From an uncultured Eubacteriales bacterium (GTDB taxonomy: Bacteria; Bacillota; Clostridia; Oscillospirales; Oscillospiraceae): 20,202 nt of DNA. Under the pieces are notes generated by a model. That model searched no databases and was not told the origin of the DNA. It saw only the letters and a program-made list of their open reading frames with translations. The stretch lies in contig URXW01000033.1 of assembly GCA_900551995.1 (NCBI GenBank), positions 1 to 20,202 of the forward strand. Direction: 5' to 3'. Of the stretch, positions 12,922 to 19,590 are shown piece by piece. The translations under genes and the position numbers were made by a program. Numbering within the stretch: position 1 is the stretch's first letter; every line of letters starts with the position of its first letter.

Positions 12922-12950
12922 ATGATACCAAAATCCCGCATCATTTGCAA
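12922..12950 (-). promoter_or_regulatory. Promoter of the DUF1015 gene
   Basis: On the minus strand TTGCAA (12950-12945), a 17-base spacer and TATCAT (12927-12922). The 12870-13184 interval otherwise holds only this promoter, the TGTACA repeat and the divergent pncB promoter; I see no gene in it. Confidence 0.7.
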
Positions 12951-13105
12951 TCGCTTTTCCAAATTTATTGAGGCAAACTGAAAATATTTTTGTGCATATC
13001 CACGTAACCTCCCCCCGCACCGCTGCACCGCACCCGCATCGAACAGCCGCTGCCCGTCTGCTTTTTCGCGTTTTTCACCCCTTGACCGGAAAAAAACGTC
13101 AAGGC

Positions 13106-13134
13106 TTGCCTTAGGAGGAAAAAAGCGGTATAAT
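13106..13134 (+). promoter_or_regulatory. Promoter of pncB
   Basis: TTGCCT (13106-13111), a 17-base spacer and a consensus TATAAT (13129-13134). The start is near 13141, giving a leader of about 44 bases with a GAGG ribosome site. Confidence 0.82.
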
Positions 13135-13184
13135 ACCCTCACTACACTTTGCGCGCCGCGTAAAGACCGATTTGAGGTATACGA

Positions 13185-14636
13185 ATGAAAACACAGGAAA
13201 AGCTGAACATGACCATGCTCTGCGACTTCTACGAGCTGACCATGGGCAACGGCTACTTTGAAGCCGGCTGCAAGGACCGCATCACCTACTTCGATGTATT
13301 CTTCCGCAAGGTGCCCGACGGCGGCGGCTTCGCCATCGCAGCCGGTCTGGAGCAGCTCATCGACTACATCGAGAACCTGCACTTCACCGACGAGGATATT
13401 GAGTACCTCCGCAGCCGCAATATGTTCTCCGAGGAATTTCTTGCGTATCTGAAGGACTTCCGCTTCACCGGCGACATCTACGCCATCCCCGAGGGCACGC
13501 CCGTGTTCCCCAAGGAGCCGCTGGTGGTGGTTCGCGCCCCGGCGATCGAGGCGCAGCTCATCGAGACCTTCACCCTCCTCACCGTCAACCACCAGAGCCT
13601 TATCGCCACCAAGGCGAACCGCATTGTCCGCGCCGCCAAGGGCCGCACGGTGCTGGAGTTCGGCTCCCGCCGCGCACAGGGAGCCGACGCGGCCATCGTG
13701 GGTGCCCGTGCCGCCTACATCGGCGGCGTGGCAGGCACCGCCTGCACCATCTCCGACGAGGTCTACGGCGTTCCCGCCGGGGGCACCATGGCGCACGCAT
13801 GGGTGCAGATGTTTGAAAACGAGTACGAGGCGTTCAAGACCTACTGTCAGACGTATCCCACCAACGCCACGCTGCTGGTGGACACCTACAACACGCTGAA
13901 ATCCGGTGTTCCCAACGCCATCCGTGCGTTCAACGAGGTGCTCAAGCCCATGGGTATCACCAAATGCGGCATCCGCCTCGACTCCGGCGATCTGGCGTAC
14001 CTCACCCAGAAGGCGCGGAAAATGCTGGACGACGCCGGCTGGACGGAGTGCAAGATCTCCGTGTCCAACTCTCTGGACGAGTATCTCATTCAGGATATGC
14101 TCCTGCAAGGGGCGCAAATTGATATGTTCGGCGTGGGCGAGCGGATGATCACCGCCAAGTCCGAGCCTGTGTTCGGCGGCGTGTATAAGCTGGTCGCCAT
14201 CGAGGAGCCGGACGGCACCATCATCCCCAAGATCAAGGTCAGCGAGAACGTGGAGAAGATCACCATTCCCCACTTCAAGAAGGTCTACCGTCTCTACGGA
14301 CGCGATACCGGCAAGGCGATCGCCGACTATATCACCGTCCACGACGAGAAGGTGGACGCGACTAAGGATCTGACCATCTTCGACCCCATGGCAACGTGGA
14401 AGCGCAAGACCGTCTACAACTTCGAAGCGCGTGAGCTGCTGGTACCCATCTTTCTGAACGGCAAGCGCGTCTACGACTGCCCGCCGCTGTCCGAGGTCAA
14501 GGCGTACTGCGCCCAGCAGGTGGACACCCTCTGGGACGAGGTCAAGCGTTTCGACTATCCCCACAAGTATTACGTGGATCTGTCCGACAAGCTCTGGGAG
14601 ATCCAGCAGTGCCTGCTGCACACGTCCCAGCAGTGA
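13185..14636 (+). CDS. pncB: Nicotinate phosphoribosyltransferase
   Basis: This 483-residue enzyme makes nicotinate mononucleotide from nicotinate and PRPP, using ATP, in NAD salvage. Diagnostic stretches are MLCDFYELTMGNGYFEAG at the N-terminus; VLEFGSRRAQGADAAIVGAR near residue 155; GVPAGGTMAHAWVQMF near residue 195, containing the His that is phosphorylated in this family; and CGIRLDSGDLAYLTQKARK near residue 262, with the Asp residues of the phosphoribosyl site. ATG 13185 follows TTGAGGTATACGA. No terminator is visible before the cls gene 59 bases downstream, so the two may be co-transcribed. Confidence 0.96.
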   Translation: MKTQEKLNMTMLCDFYELTMGNGYFEAGCKDRITYFDVFFRKVPDGGGFAIAAGLEQLIDYIENLHFTDEDIEYLRSRNMFSEEFLAYLKDFRFTGDIYAIPEGTPVFPKEPLVVVRAPAIEAQLIETFTLLTVNHQSLIATKANRIVRAAKGRTVLEFGSRRAQGADAAIVGARAAYIGGVAGTACTISDEVYGVPAGGTMAHAWVQMFENEYEAFKTYCQTYPTNATLLVDTYNTLKSGVPNAIRAFNEVLKPMGITKCGIRLDSGDLAYLTQKARKMLDDAGWTECKISVSNSLDEYLIQDMLLQGAQIDMFGVGERMITAKSEPVFGGVYKLVAIEEPDGTIIPKIKVSENVEKITIPHFKKVYRLYGRDTGKAIADYITVHDEKVDATKDLTIFDPMATWKRKTVYNFEARELLVPIFLNGKRVYDCPPLSEVKAYCAQQVDTLWDEVKRFDYPHKYYVDLSDKLWEIQQCLLHTSQQ

Positions 14637-14695
14637 TCATCGGAACAGCGATCATATAGAGAGATCAATATACGGAAAAGGGAGGGGGATCACCC

Positions 14696-16249
14696 TTGAG
14701 AAAGCCCAGAATACAACAGAGGACAGAGCGGCGCATATCCGCCGCGCTGCGCCTTGTGCTGGTGGCGGTGCTGCTGCTGGCGCAGATCGCGCTGGTGATC
14801 GTCCTCAGCGACCTGCTCATGCAGCGCATGGCTCTGGCGTATACGGTGCTGCAAGTGCTGGCAGGCGTGGTGGCAGTGCGTATCTGGTCGCGCCCCGGTG
14901 CCACCAGCTATAAGATCGGCTGGATCATTCTGGTGCTGTTCGTGCCGGTGGTGGGGCTGATCCTCTACCTGCTCTGGAACGGCGACCGCCAGTCCAAGCG
15001 TCTCAGCCTGAAAAAGCTCGCCCCCATCGAGGAGCCCTGCGCCCAGCAGGAGATCTCCCGCACCAATCTGGAACGGCTGCGGCAGACCTCCCCTCAGTGG
15101 TATTCCGTGGCAAACTACCTCAGCAGCAAGGGCTTCCCCCTCTACCGCAACACAGAGGTGACGTACCTGCCCACCGGCGAGGCGTATCTGAACGATATGC
15201 TGGAGCGTCTGGAGCAGGCGCAGCGTTTCATCTTCCTGGAGTATTTCATCATGGCGGAGGGCGAGATCTGGGATCGCCTGTCCTATATTCTCTGCAATAA
15301 GAGCCGCATGGGCGTGGAGGTCAAGCTGATCTTCGACGATTTCGGCAGCATGATGCGTATGCCCAACGAGAAGGTGCAGACGCTGCTGGATGCCGGCGTG
15401 GAGGTCAAGGTATTCAACCCCGTCCACCACTACGTCAACCGCCTCTACTTCAACTACCGCGACCACCGCAAGATCACCTGCATCGACGGCGACACCGCCT
15501 ACACCGGCGGTGCCAACATCGCCGACGAGTACGCCAACCTCATCGTCCGCTTCGGCTACTGGAAGGACTGCGGCATCCGCTTGGAGGGCGAGGGCGCGTG
15601 GGGACTGACCCGCGAGTTCCTGCACATGTGGGAGCGCATGAACGGTCAGACGTACCACGAGTACGACTACTACCGCCCGGTGCACCGCGCCATGACGCAG
15701 GGCTTCTGCCAAACAGTGGTGGACGGCCCCGACGACAACCCCGAGAACGCCGCCGAGGATCTCTTCCTCCAGCTGATCTCCCGCGCCCGCCAGACCGTCT
15801 ACATCACCACGCCCTACCTCGCCATCGACGAGCCCATGCTCCGCGCACTCTGCCTGTCCGCCGACAGCGGCGTGGACGTCCGCCTCATCATGCCCGGCAT
15901 CCCCGACCACAAGTTCGCCTATCTCGTGGCGGAGAGCTACTTCGCCGAGCTGCTGGCGCACCATGTCAAGGTATACACCTTCACACCTGGGCTTGTCCAC
16001 GGCAAGACCGTCATGGCGGATCGCGAGATCGCCTTCGTCGGCTCCGTCAACATGGACTACCGCAGCTTCCAGCTGCACTTTGAGTGCGGCGAGGTGCTCT
16101 ACAACGTCCCCGCCATCGAAACGCTTCTGGAGGACATGGACGGCACCCTTGCCCAATGCGAACCGGTAACGCCCCAGCGGCTTGCCAAGCGTCCCTTCTG
16201 GCGCAGAGCGTTGGGGACACTATTGCGCCTCTTTGCCATGTGGATGTAA
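14696..16249 (+). CDS. cls: Cardiolipin synthase (phospholipase D family)
   Basis: This 517-residue membrane enzyme joins two phosphatidylglycerol molecules into cardiolipin. Two N-terminal hydrophobic segments are visible (about residues 16-37 and 40-60), followed by a third (WIILVLFVPVVGLILYLLW) near residue 80. Two HKD catalytic motifs follow: FNYRDHRKITCIDGDTAYTG near residue 255 and LVHGKTVMADREIAFVGS near residue 432. Each is followed by the expected Gly/Asn context (GGANIADEY; SVNMDYRSF). Length is typical of bacterial Cls. The start is TTG 14696: GGGAGGGGG lies 7 bases upstream and no ATG fits. Confidence 0.95.
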   Translation: MRKPRIQQRTERRISAALRLVLVAVLLLAQIALVIVLSDLLMQRMALAYTVLQVLAGVVAVRIWSRPGATSYKIGWIILVLFVPVVGLILYLLWNGDRQSKRLSLKKLAPIEEPCAQQEISRTNLERLRQTSPQWYSVANYLSSKGFPLYRNTEVTYLPTGEAYLNDMLERLEQAQRFIFLEYFIMAEGEIWDRLSYILCNKSRMGVEVKLIFDDFGSMMRMPNEKVQTLLDAGVEVKVFNPVHHYVNRLYFNYRDHRKITCIDGDTAYTGGANIADEYANLIVRFGYWKDCGIRLEGEGAWGLTREFLHMWERMNGQTYHEYDYYRPVHRAMTQGFCQTVVDGPDDNPENAAEDLFLQLISRARQTVYITTPYLAIDEPMLRALCLSADSGVDVRLIMPGIPDHKFAYLVAESYFAELLAHHVKVYTFTPGLVHGKTVMADREIAFVGSVNMDYRSFQLHFECGEVLYNVPAIETLLEDMDGTLAQCEPVTPQRLAKRPFWRRALGTLLRLFAMWM

Positions 16250-16254
16250 CTCTG

Positions 16255-16290
16255 TCGGGTTCATTTCCGCCCTGACTTCACCGAACCCGA
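16255..16290. repeat. Inverted repeat between cls and thiN
   Basis: TCGGGTTC and GAACCCGA form perfect 8-base arms around a 20-base loop just after the cls stop. There is no clear T-tract, so it is a weak terminator at best; it may be an mRNA 3'-end structure or a protein site. Confidence 0.4.
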
Positions 16291-16336
16291 TAACCACCCA
16301 TTTTCCCCGCTTGCACCCGAAAGGAGGGAGCCTCCC

Positions 16337-16957
16337 ATGTCCTGCTTCATTATCGGCGCGGGCAGCTTTTACGGTCTGCCCGTCCCTATTCAGCCCACGG
16401 ATACCGTGATCGCCGCCGACGGCGGCTGGGAGGTCTGCCGTGCCCTGCACATCACCCCCACGCTGCTGGTGGCGGATTTCGACACCCTGACCACACCGCC
16501 GGACTTCGACCGTACCCTCCGCCTGCCGGTGGAGAAGGACGACACCGATATGCTCCGCGCCGTCAAGGAGGGCTTCGCCCGCGGCGAAACAGATTTCCGC
16601 CTGCTGGGCGGTATGGGCGGCAGCCGCACGGATCACACCGTGGCGAATATGCAGACCCTTGCCTATATCGCCCGCCGCGGCGGGCGGGGCTGGCTCTACG
16701 GCGACGGCGAACGCTTCACCGCCATCTGCGACGGGGGAGAGCTGACGCTCCCCGCCCGTGAAGGCGGCATCCTGTCCGTGTTCTGCTGGGGCGCGGACGC
16801 GGAGGGCGTCACCATCGAGGGAGCCCAATACGCGCTGTCCGGCGCAACGCTGACGGCGGACTTCCCCCTGGGCGTCAGCAACCATTTCACCGGCTCGGCG
16901 GTGCGCGTCGCGGTGCGGCGCGGCTGCCTGCTCATAGGAATCTGCGATAAGGAGTAA
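16337..16957 (+). CDS. thiN: Thiamine diphosphokinase
   Basis: This 206-residue enzyme transfers pyrophosphate from ATP to thiamine to make thiamine diphosphate. Family motifs in order: IAADGGWEVCRALHITPTLL near residue 27, VADFDTL (the usual form is G-D-F-D-S), LPVEKDDTDMLRAVKEGF near residue 65, and RLLGGMGGSRTDHTVANMQT near residue 92, with the Asp and His of the active site. The C-terminal beta domain contains GVSNHF. ATG 16337 follows AAAGGAGGGAGCCTCCC. The ribosome site of the downstream lipoprotein gene overlaps the thiN stop codon region, so the two genes are probably co-translated. Confidence 0.93.
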   Translation: MSCFIIGAGSFYGLPVPIQPTDTVIAADGGWEVCRALHITPTLLVADFDTLTTPPDFDRTLRLPVEKDDTDMLRAVKEGFARGETDFRLLGGMGGSRTDHTVANMQTLAYIARRGGRGWLYGDGERFTAICDGGELTLPAREGGILSVFCWGADAEGVTIEGAQYALSGATLTADFPLGVSNHFTGSAVRVAVRRGCLLIGICDKE

Positions 16958-16965
16958 ATCGACCA

Positions 16966-17406
16966 ATGAAAATGACCGCAAAAAAGCTGCTGGCTCTGCT
17001 GCTGGCACTGGTAATGACCTTCGCGCTTGCCGCCTGCGGCAAGAAGGATGCCTCCACGGACGCGGGAAAAGTGACGCTGCCCGTGGCGGACGGTGCCACC
17101 ATCGGCACCGGTGCCACCGCCATCACCGTGGAGGTGCAGAGCGGGGATGGCAAGTCCATCACCTTTACAGTCAACACCGACGAGGAGACGGTGGGCGCGG
17201 CTCTGCTGAAGCTGGGCGTTGTGTCCGGGGAGGACTCCCAGTACGGGCTGTACGTCAAATCCGTCAACGGGGAGACCGCCGACTACGACGTTGACGGCAC
17301 CTACTGGGCGTTCTACGTGAACGGCGAGTACGCCATGGCGTCCGTGGACGCCTACACGCCGGAGGCGGGCACCACATACGGCTTCCACGTGGAAAAGGGC
17401 GCGTGA
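16966..17406 (+). CDS. DUF4430 domain-containing lipoprotein
   Basis: This is a 146-residue exported lipoprotein. The signal peptide KKLLALLLALVMTFALAAC has a clear lipobox (LAAC) at about residue 25. After a short Ser/Asp/Lys spacer and a polar stretch, the C-terminal domain of about 85 residues matches DUF4430: VTVNTDEE-like start (FTVNTDEETVGAALLKLGVV), then GTYWAFYVNGEYAMASVDAY and GTTYGFHVEKG at the end. DUF4430 resembles the beta domain of cobalamin-binding transcobalamin and is often a surface ligand-binding module. The gene starts 9 bases after thiN with AAGGAG inside the thiN end. A vitamin-capture role, perhaps thiamine, is inferred from context only. A bidirectional terminator follows. 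Confidence 0.85.
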   Translation: MKMTAKKLLALLLALVMTFALAACGKKDASTDAGKVTLPVADGATIGTGATAITVEVQSGDGKSITFTVNTDEETVGAALLKLGVVSGEDSQYGLYVKSVNGETADYDVDGTYWAFYVNGEYAMASVDAYTPEAGTTYGFHVEKGA

Positions 17407-17412
17407 CCACCG

Positions 17413-17443
17413 AAAAAAGAGACGGCTTCGCCGTCTCTTTTTT
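17413..17443. terminator. Bidirectional rho-independent terminator
   Basis: AAAAAAGAGACGGC pairs perfectly with GCCGTCTCTTTTTT around the loop TTC. A- and T-tracts on both sides let it serve the convergent DUF4430 (plus) and folC (minus) transcripts. The folC stop codon begins at its edge. Confidence 0.95.
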
Positions 17444-18711
17444 CATACCCTTTCCAGCTCCCGCGCCACGTCTCCCAGCAGATACAGCGACCCGCAGCAC
17501 ACCGCCGCGCCCTCCGGCGGTGTCTCCTTTACCGCAAGCTGTACGCCCTGCGCGATGATGGCGCAGGCGGTCACCGGCTTGCCGTACCGCTCCAGAAACG
17601 CGGACAGCTCCTCCGCCGCCAACGCCCTCGGATTGTCCGGCGTCACCGTCACGAACCGCGATGCCAGCGGCGCGATGGCATCGTACATCTCCCGGAAATC
17701 CTTGTCCGCCAGCACGCCGGTCAGAACGGTGATCTCCCGCCCGTGCAGGTACTCCTCCAGCGCGCCCGCCAGCGAAGCCATGCACTGGGGGTTGTGCCCG
17801 CCGTCCAGGATCACCAGCGGCTCCCGCCGCACCACTTGAAACCGTCCCGGCCACGATACCGCCGCCAGCCCTTGTGCCACAGCCTCTTGGGGGATGCGCC
17901 AGCCCCGCCTCCGCAGCGTCTCGATGACCGTCAGAGCCACCGCCGCGTTGTAAAGCTGGTGCCCGCCCAGCAGGGGCAGGTGCAGACCGTGCAGCTCTCC
18001 GAAGTCAAAGACCTGCCCCTCCAGACTGTCGCTGACCGGCCGGAGCTTTCCGAAGTCCGCTACCTCCACCGGCGCGCCCACCTTCCGGCACCGCGATTCG
18101 ATCACCGCCTGCACCGACGGCGCACAGGGGTACAGCACCGCGCTGCACCCGCGCTTGATGATCCCCGCCTTTGTGGCGGCGATCTTCTCCACCGTGTCGC
18201 CCAGATAGATGGTGTGATCCAGTCCGATGTTGGTGATGACCGCCGCCTCCGGCGGGGGTATCACGTTGGTGGCGTCCTTCTGACCGCCCATGCCCACCTC
18301 GCATACCACCACGTCGCACCCCTTCCGGGCGAACCATGTCAGCCCGATGGCGGTCACCAGCTCAAACTCCGTGGGGTGGTTTTCCATGCTGTCCGCCAGC
18401 GGGCGAAGCTCCTCCACCAGCGCACAGAGATCCTCGTCGGGGATCGCCGTGCCGTTGACCTGCATCCGCTCGTTGAAGCGGAAGATATACGGCGACGTGT
18501 ACAACCCCGTCGTATACCCCGCCGCGTGGAGCACCGACGCCAGCATGGCGCAGGTGCTGCCCTTGCCGTTGGTGCCTGTAACGTGGATGTATTTTACACT
18601 GCGCTCCGGGTGTCCCAGCTTTCCCAGCAGCGCGTCAATGCGCTCCAACCCAGGAACGCTGCCCCGCCAGTCCACGCGGTGTATATATGCCAATGCCTCC
18701 TCAAGCGTCAT
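17443..18711 (-). CDS. folC: Folylpolyglutamate synthase / dihydrofolate synthase
   Basis: This 422-residue Mur-ligase-family enzyme adds glutamate to folates so that they stay in the cell. Motifs: MTLEEALAYIHRVDW at the N-terminus; YIHVTGTNGKGSTCAMLAS near residue 40 (P-loop); GLYTSPYIFRFNERMQVNG; EVGMGGQKDATNVIPP near residue 143; ITNIGLDHTIYLGDTVEKIA; and LVILDGGHNPQCMASLAGAL near residue 300. ATG 18711 gives the usual family N-terminus, with GAAGGGA about 10 bases upstream; GTG 18720 is an alternative. The start overlaps the folT end by 11 bases, so translation is probably coupled and the gene falls under the tetrahydrofolate riboswitch. Confidence 0.95.
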   Translation of the reverse strand: MTLEEALAYIHRVDWRGSVPGLERIDALLGKLGHPERSVKYIHVTGTNGKGSTCAMLASVLHAAGYTTGLYTSPYIFRFNERMQVNGTAIPDEDLCALVEELRPLADSMENHPTEFELVTAIGLTWFARKGCDVVVCEVGMGGQKDATNVIPPPEAAVITNIGLDHTIYLGDTVEKIAATKAGIIKRGCSAVLYPCAPSVQAVIESRCRKVGAPVEVADFGKLRPVSDSLEGQVFDFGELHGLHLPLLGGHQLYNAAVALTVIETLRRRGWRIPQEAVAQGLAAVSWPGRFQVVRREPLVILDGGHNPQCMASLAGALEEYLHGREITVLTGVLADKDFREMYDAIAPLASRFVTVTPDNPRALAAEELSAFLERYGKPVTACAIIAQGVQLAVKETPPEGAAVCCGSLYLLGDVARELERV

Positions 18712-19291
18712 GTTCCTCACGTCCCTTCGTTTTCATCCGGTGCAGTGCGGGGGCAAGGGCGTCCCGCCGCGCCAGCAGCCACACCAGCACCGTGTCAATG
18801 CAGGCGGTCACGGCGAACTGTACGCTGCGGGCGGCAAGCCGCGTCAGGAAGAACGGCATCTTCGCCTCGCCGCCGTACACCAACGCCAACGCCATGCTCT
18901 GCCACAGCACCGACCCGGCGATAGCGGCGGGGAACACCGCCACGGCCACGCGCCACAGGGTGGGCTTTCTCCACACGTACCGCCGCATGATCCCCGCCCA
19001 AACGCCGTAGAGGATGGGCGGCAGGCAGAAGATGGGGTTGTACCCATAGGGGGAGAACAGGCACCCGATCAGATCTGCGGAAAAGCCCACCGCGCCGCCG
19101 GGCAGCGCACCGAACAGCAGCCCCGCCAGCAGGATGGGCACCGCCTCCAGAGAAAACCTGCTCACCTCACTGGGGATCACCGTCAGCAGCCGCGCCAGCA
19201 CCACGCTCAACGCCGTCAGCAGGGCGCACACCGCCAGCGCGTAGGTGTCGAACACCGGCGTACTGGCACAAGCCAATTCTTTTTTCTGCAT
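18701..19291 (-). CDS. folT: Folate-family ECF transporter S component
   Basis: This 196-residue membrane protein binds folate for an energy-coupling-factor transporter. It has about six hydrophobic segments. Visible motifs are ALAVCALLTALSVVLARLL (segment 1), EVSRFSLEAVPILLAGLLFG (segment 2), GAVGFSADLIGCLFSPYGYN and FCLPPILYGVWAGIMRR, all typical of FolT. No EcfA or EcfT gene is adjacent, so it is a group II S component sharing a module encoded elsewhere. ATG 19291 is chosen because GGAGG lies 9 bases upstream, inside the riboswitch terminator; longer open frames read through the riboswitch and are not coding. The link with folC and the tetrahydrofolate riboswitch supports folate as substrate. 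Confidence 0.93.
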   Translation of the reverse strand: MQKKELACASTPVFDTYALAVCALLTALSVVLARLLTVIPSEVSRFSLEAVPILLAGLLFGALPGGAVGFSADLIGCLFSPYGYNPIFCLPPILYGVWAGIMRRYVWRKPTLWRVAVAVFPAAIAGSVLWQSMALALVYGGEAKMPFFLTRLAARSVQFAVTACIDTVLVWLLARRDALAPALHRMKTKGREEHDA

Positions 19292-19327
19292 AAAAAAATA
19301 CCTCCTTATCCTTGGGATGGGAGGTAT
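19292..19327 (-). terminator. Riboswitch-controlled terminator that also masks the folT ribosome site
   Basis: On the minus strand ATACCTCC pairs with GGAGGTAT (8 bp) around a 14-base loop with an inner ATCC/GGAT stem, followed by a T-tract running into the folT ATG. The 3' arm contains GGAGG, the folT Shine-Dalgarno, so one hairpin could stop both transcription and translation. Confidence 0.88.
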
Positions 19328-19356
19328 CACCATATAGATAAATGTGAAATCTACGC

Positions 19357-19444
19357 TGTGGAAGCTGAAATGGTATCGCGGAGCAAGCTCCTTCGTCCGG
19401 CGGCAGCCTCCCATCCGTCCGGCACTTAACGCACCATTCCTACA
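19357..19444 (-). promoter_or_regulatory. Tetrahydrofolate (THF) riboswitch
   Basis: The minus strand shows the conserved order of the THF aptamer: GCGTTAAGTG, then ATGGGA, then ACGAAG, then CGCG, matching the class consensus as I know it from folT and fhs leaders. The pairings fit. The outer stem GGAA/TTCC is followed by AATGGT/ACCATT. One internal hairpin is built on CCGG/CCGG with CGG/CCG. Another is GGAGC/GCTCC. It begins about 8 bases after the predicted transcription start and is followed by the terminator before folT, so THF binding should repress folate uptake. Confidence 0.92.
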
Positions 19445-19457
19445 CAACGCTGACGAT

Positions 19458-19486
19458 AGTATACCGCTGCTTCCGACAAAAAGCAA
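19458..19486 (-). promoter_or_regulatory. Promoter of the folT-folC operon
   Basis: On the minus strand TTGCTT (19486-19481), a 17-base spacer and TATACT (19463-19458). The predicted start is near 19451, immediately before the riboswitch. Confidence 0.8.
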
Positions 19487-19519
19487 GTAAAATAATTCCA
19501 ACGGATATACGCCCGCCTG

Positions 19520-19549
19520 TTGACGGCACAACACAGGATGATGTATAAT
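19520..19549 (+). promoter_or_regulatory. Promoter of ftfL
   Basis: TTGACG (19520-19525), an 18-base spacer and a consensus TATAAT (19544-19549). The start is near 19556, so the leader is only about 35 bases and has no room for a riboswitch. Confidence 0.82.
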
Positions 19550-19590
19550 CATTTAGAATATACACCAACATATAGCAAGGAGGGCGCAGC

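Noticed and set aside
11481..12971. 496-residue plus-strand frame over the DUF1015 gene
   Set aside because: It is His/Leu/Gly-rich antisense translation with no motifs. It covers a terminator and the ispE promoter.
12870..14621. Long open minus-strand frame extending the DUF1015 gene to 1011 residues
   Set aside because: The upstream part is antisense to pncB, has no ribosome site or family similarity, and arises from strong codon bias. The DUF1015 start is at 12869.
14634..14680. Repeated GATCA motifs between pncB and cls as a possible regulatory element
   Set aside because: The repeats are short and irregularly spaced, with no convincing stem or promoter; chance is sufficient.
14690..16156. 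488-residue open frame antisense to cls
   Set aside because: Its composition (Val/His/Ala/Leu-rich, repetitive) is typical of the reverse frame of a GC-rich gene. The plus strand encodes a clear cardiolipin synthase.
17743..18924. 393-residue plus-strand frame over folC
   Set aside because: It is Arg/His/Pro-rich antisense of folC and folT, with no ribosome site or motif.
19365..19400. T-box-like sequence on the plus strand (TGGTATCGCGG...TTCGTCC) ahead of ftfL
   Set aside because: It is the reverse complement of the conserved THF aptamer bases. There is no stem I or specifier, and the ftfL promoter lies downstream of it, so it would not be in the ftfL transcript.
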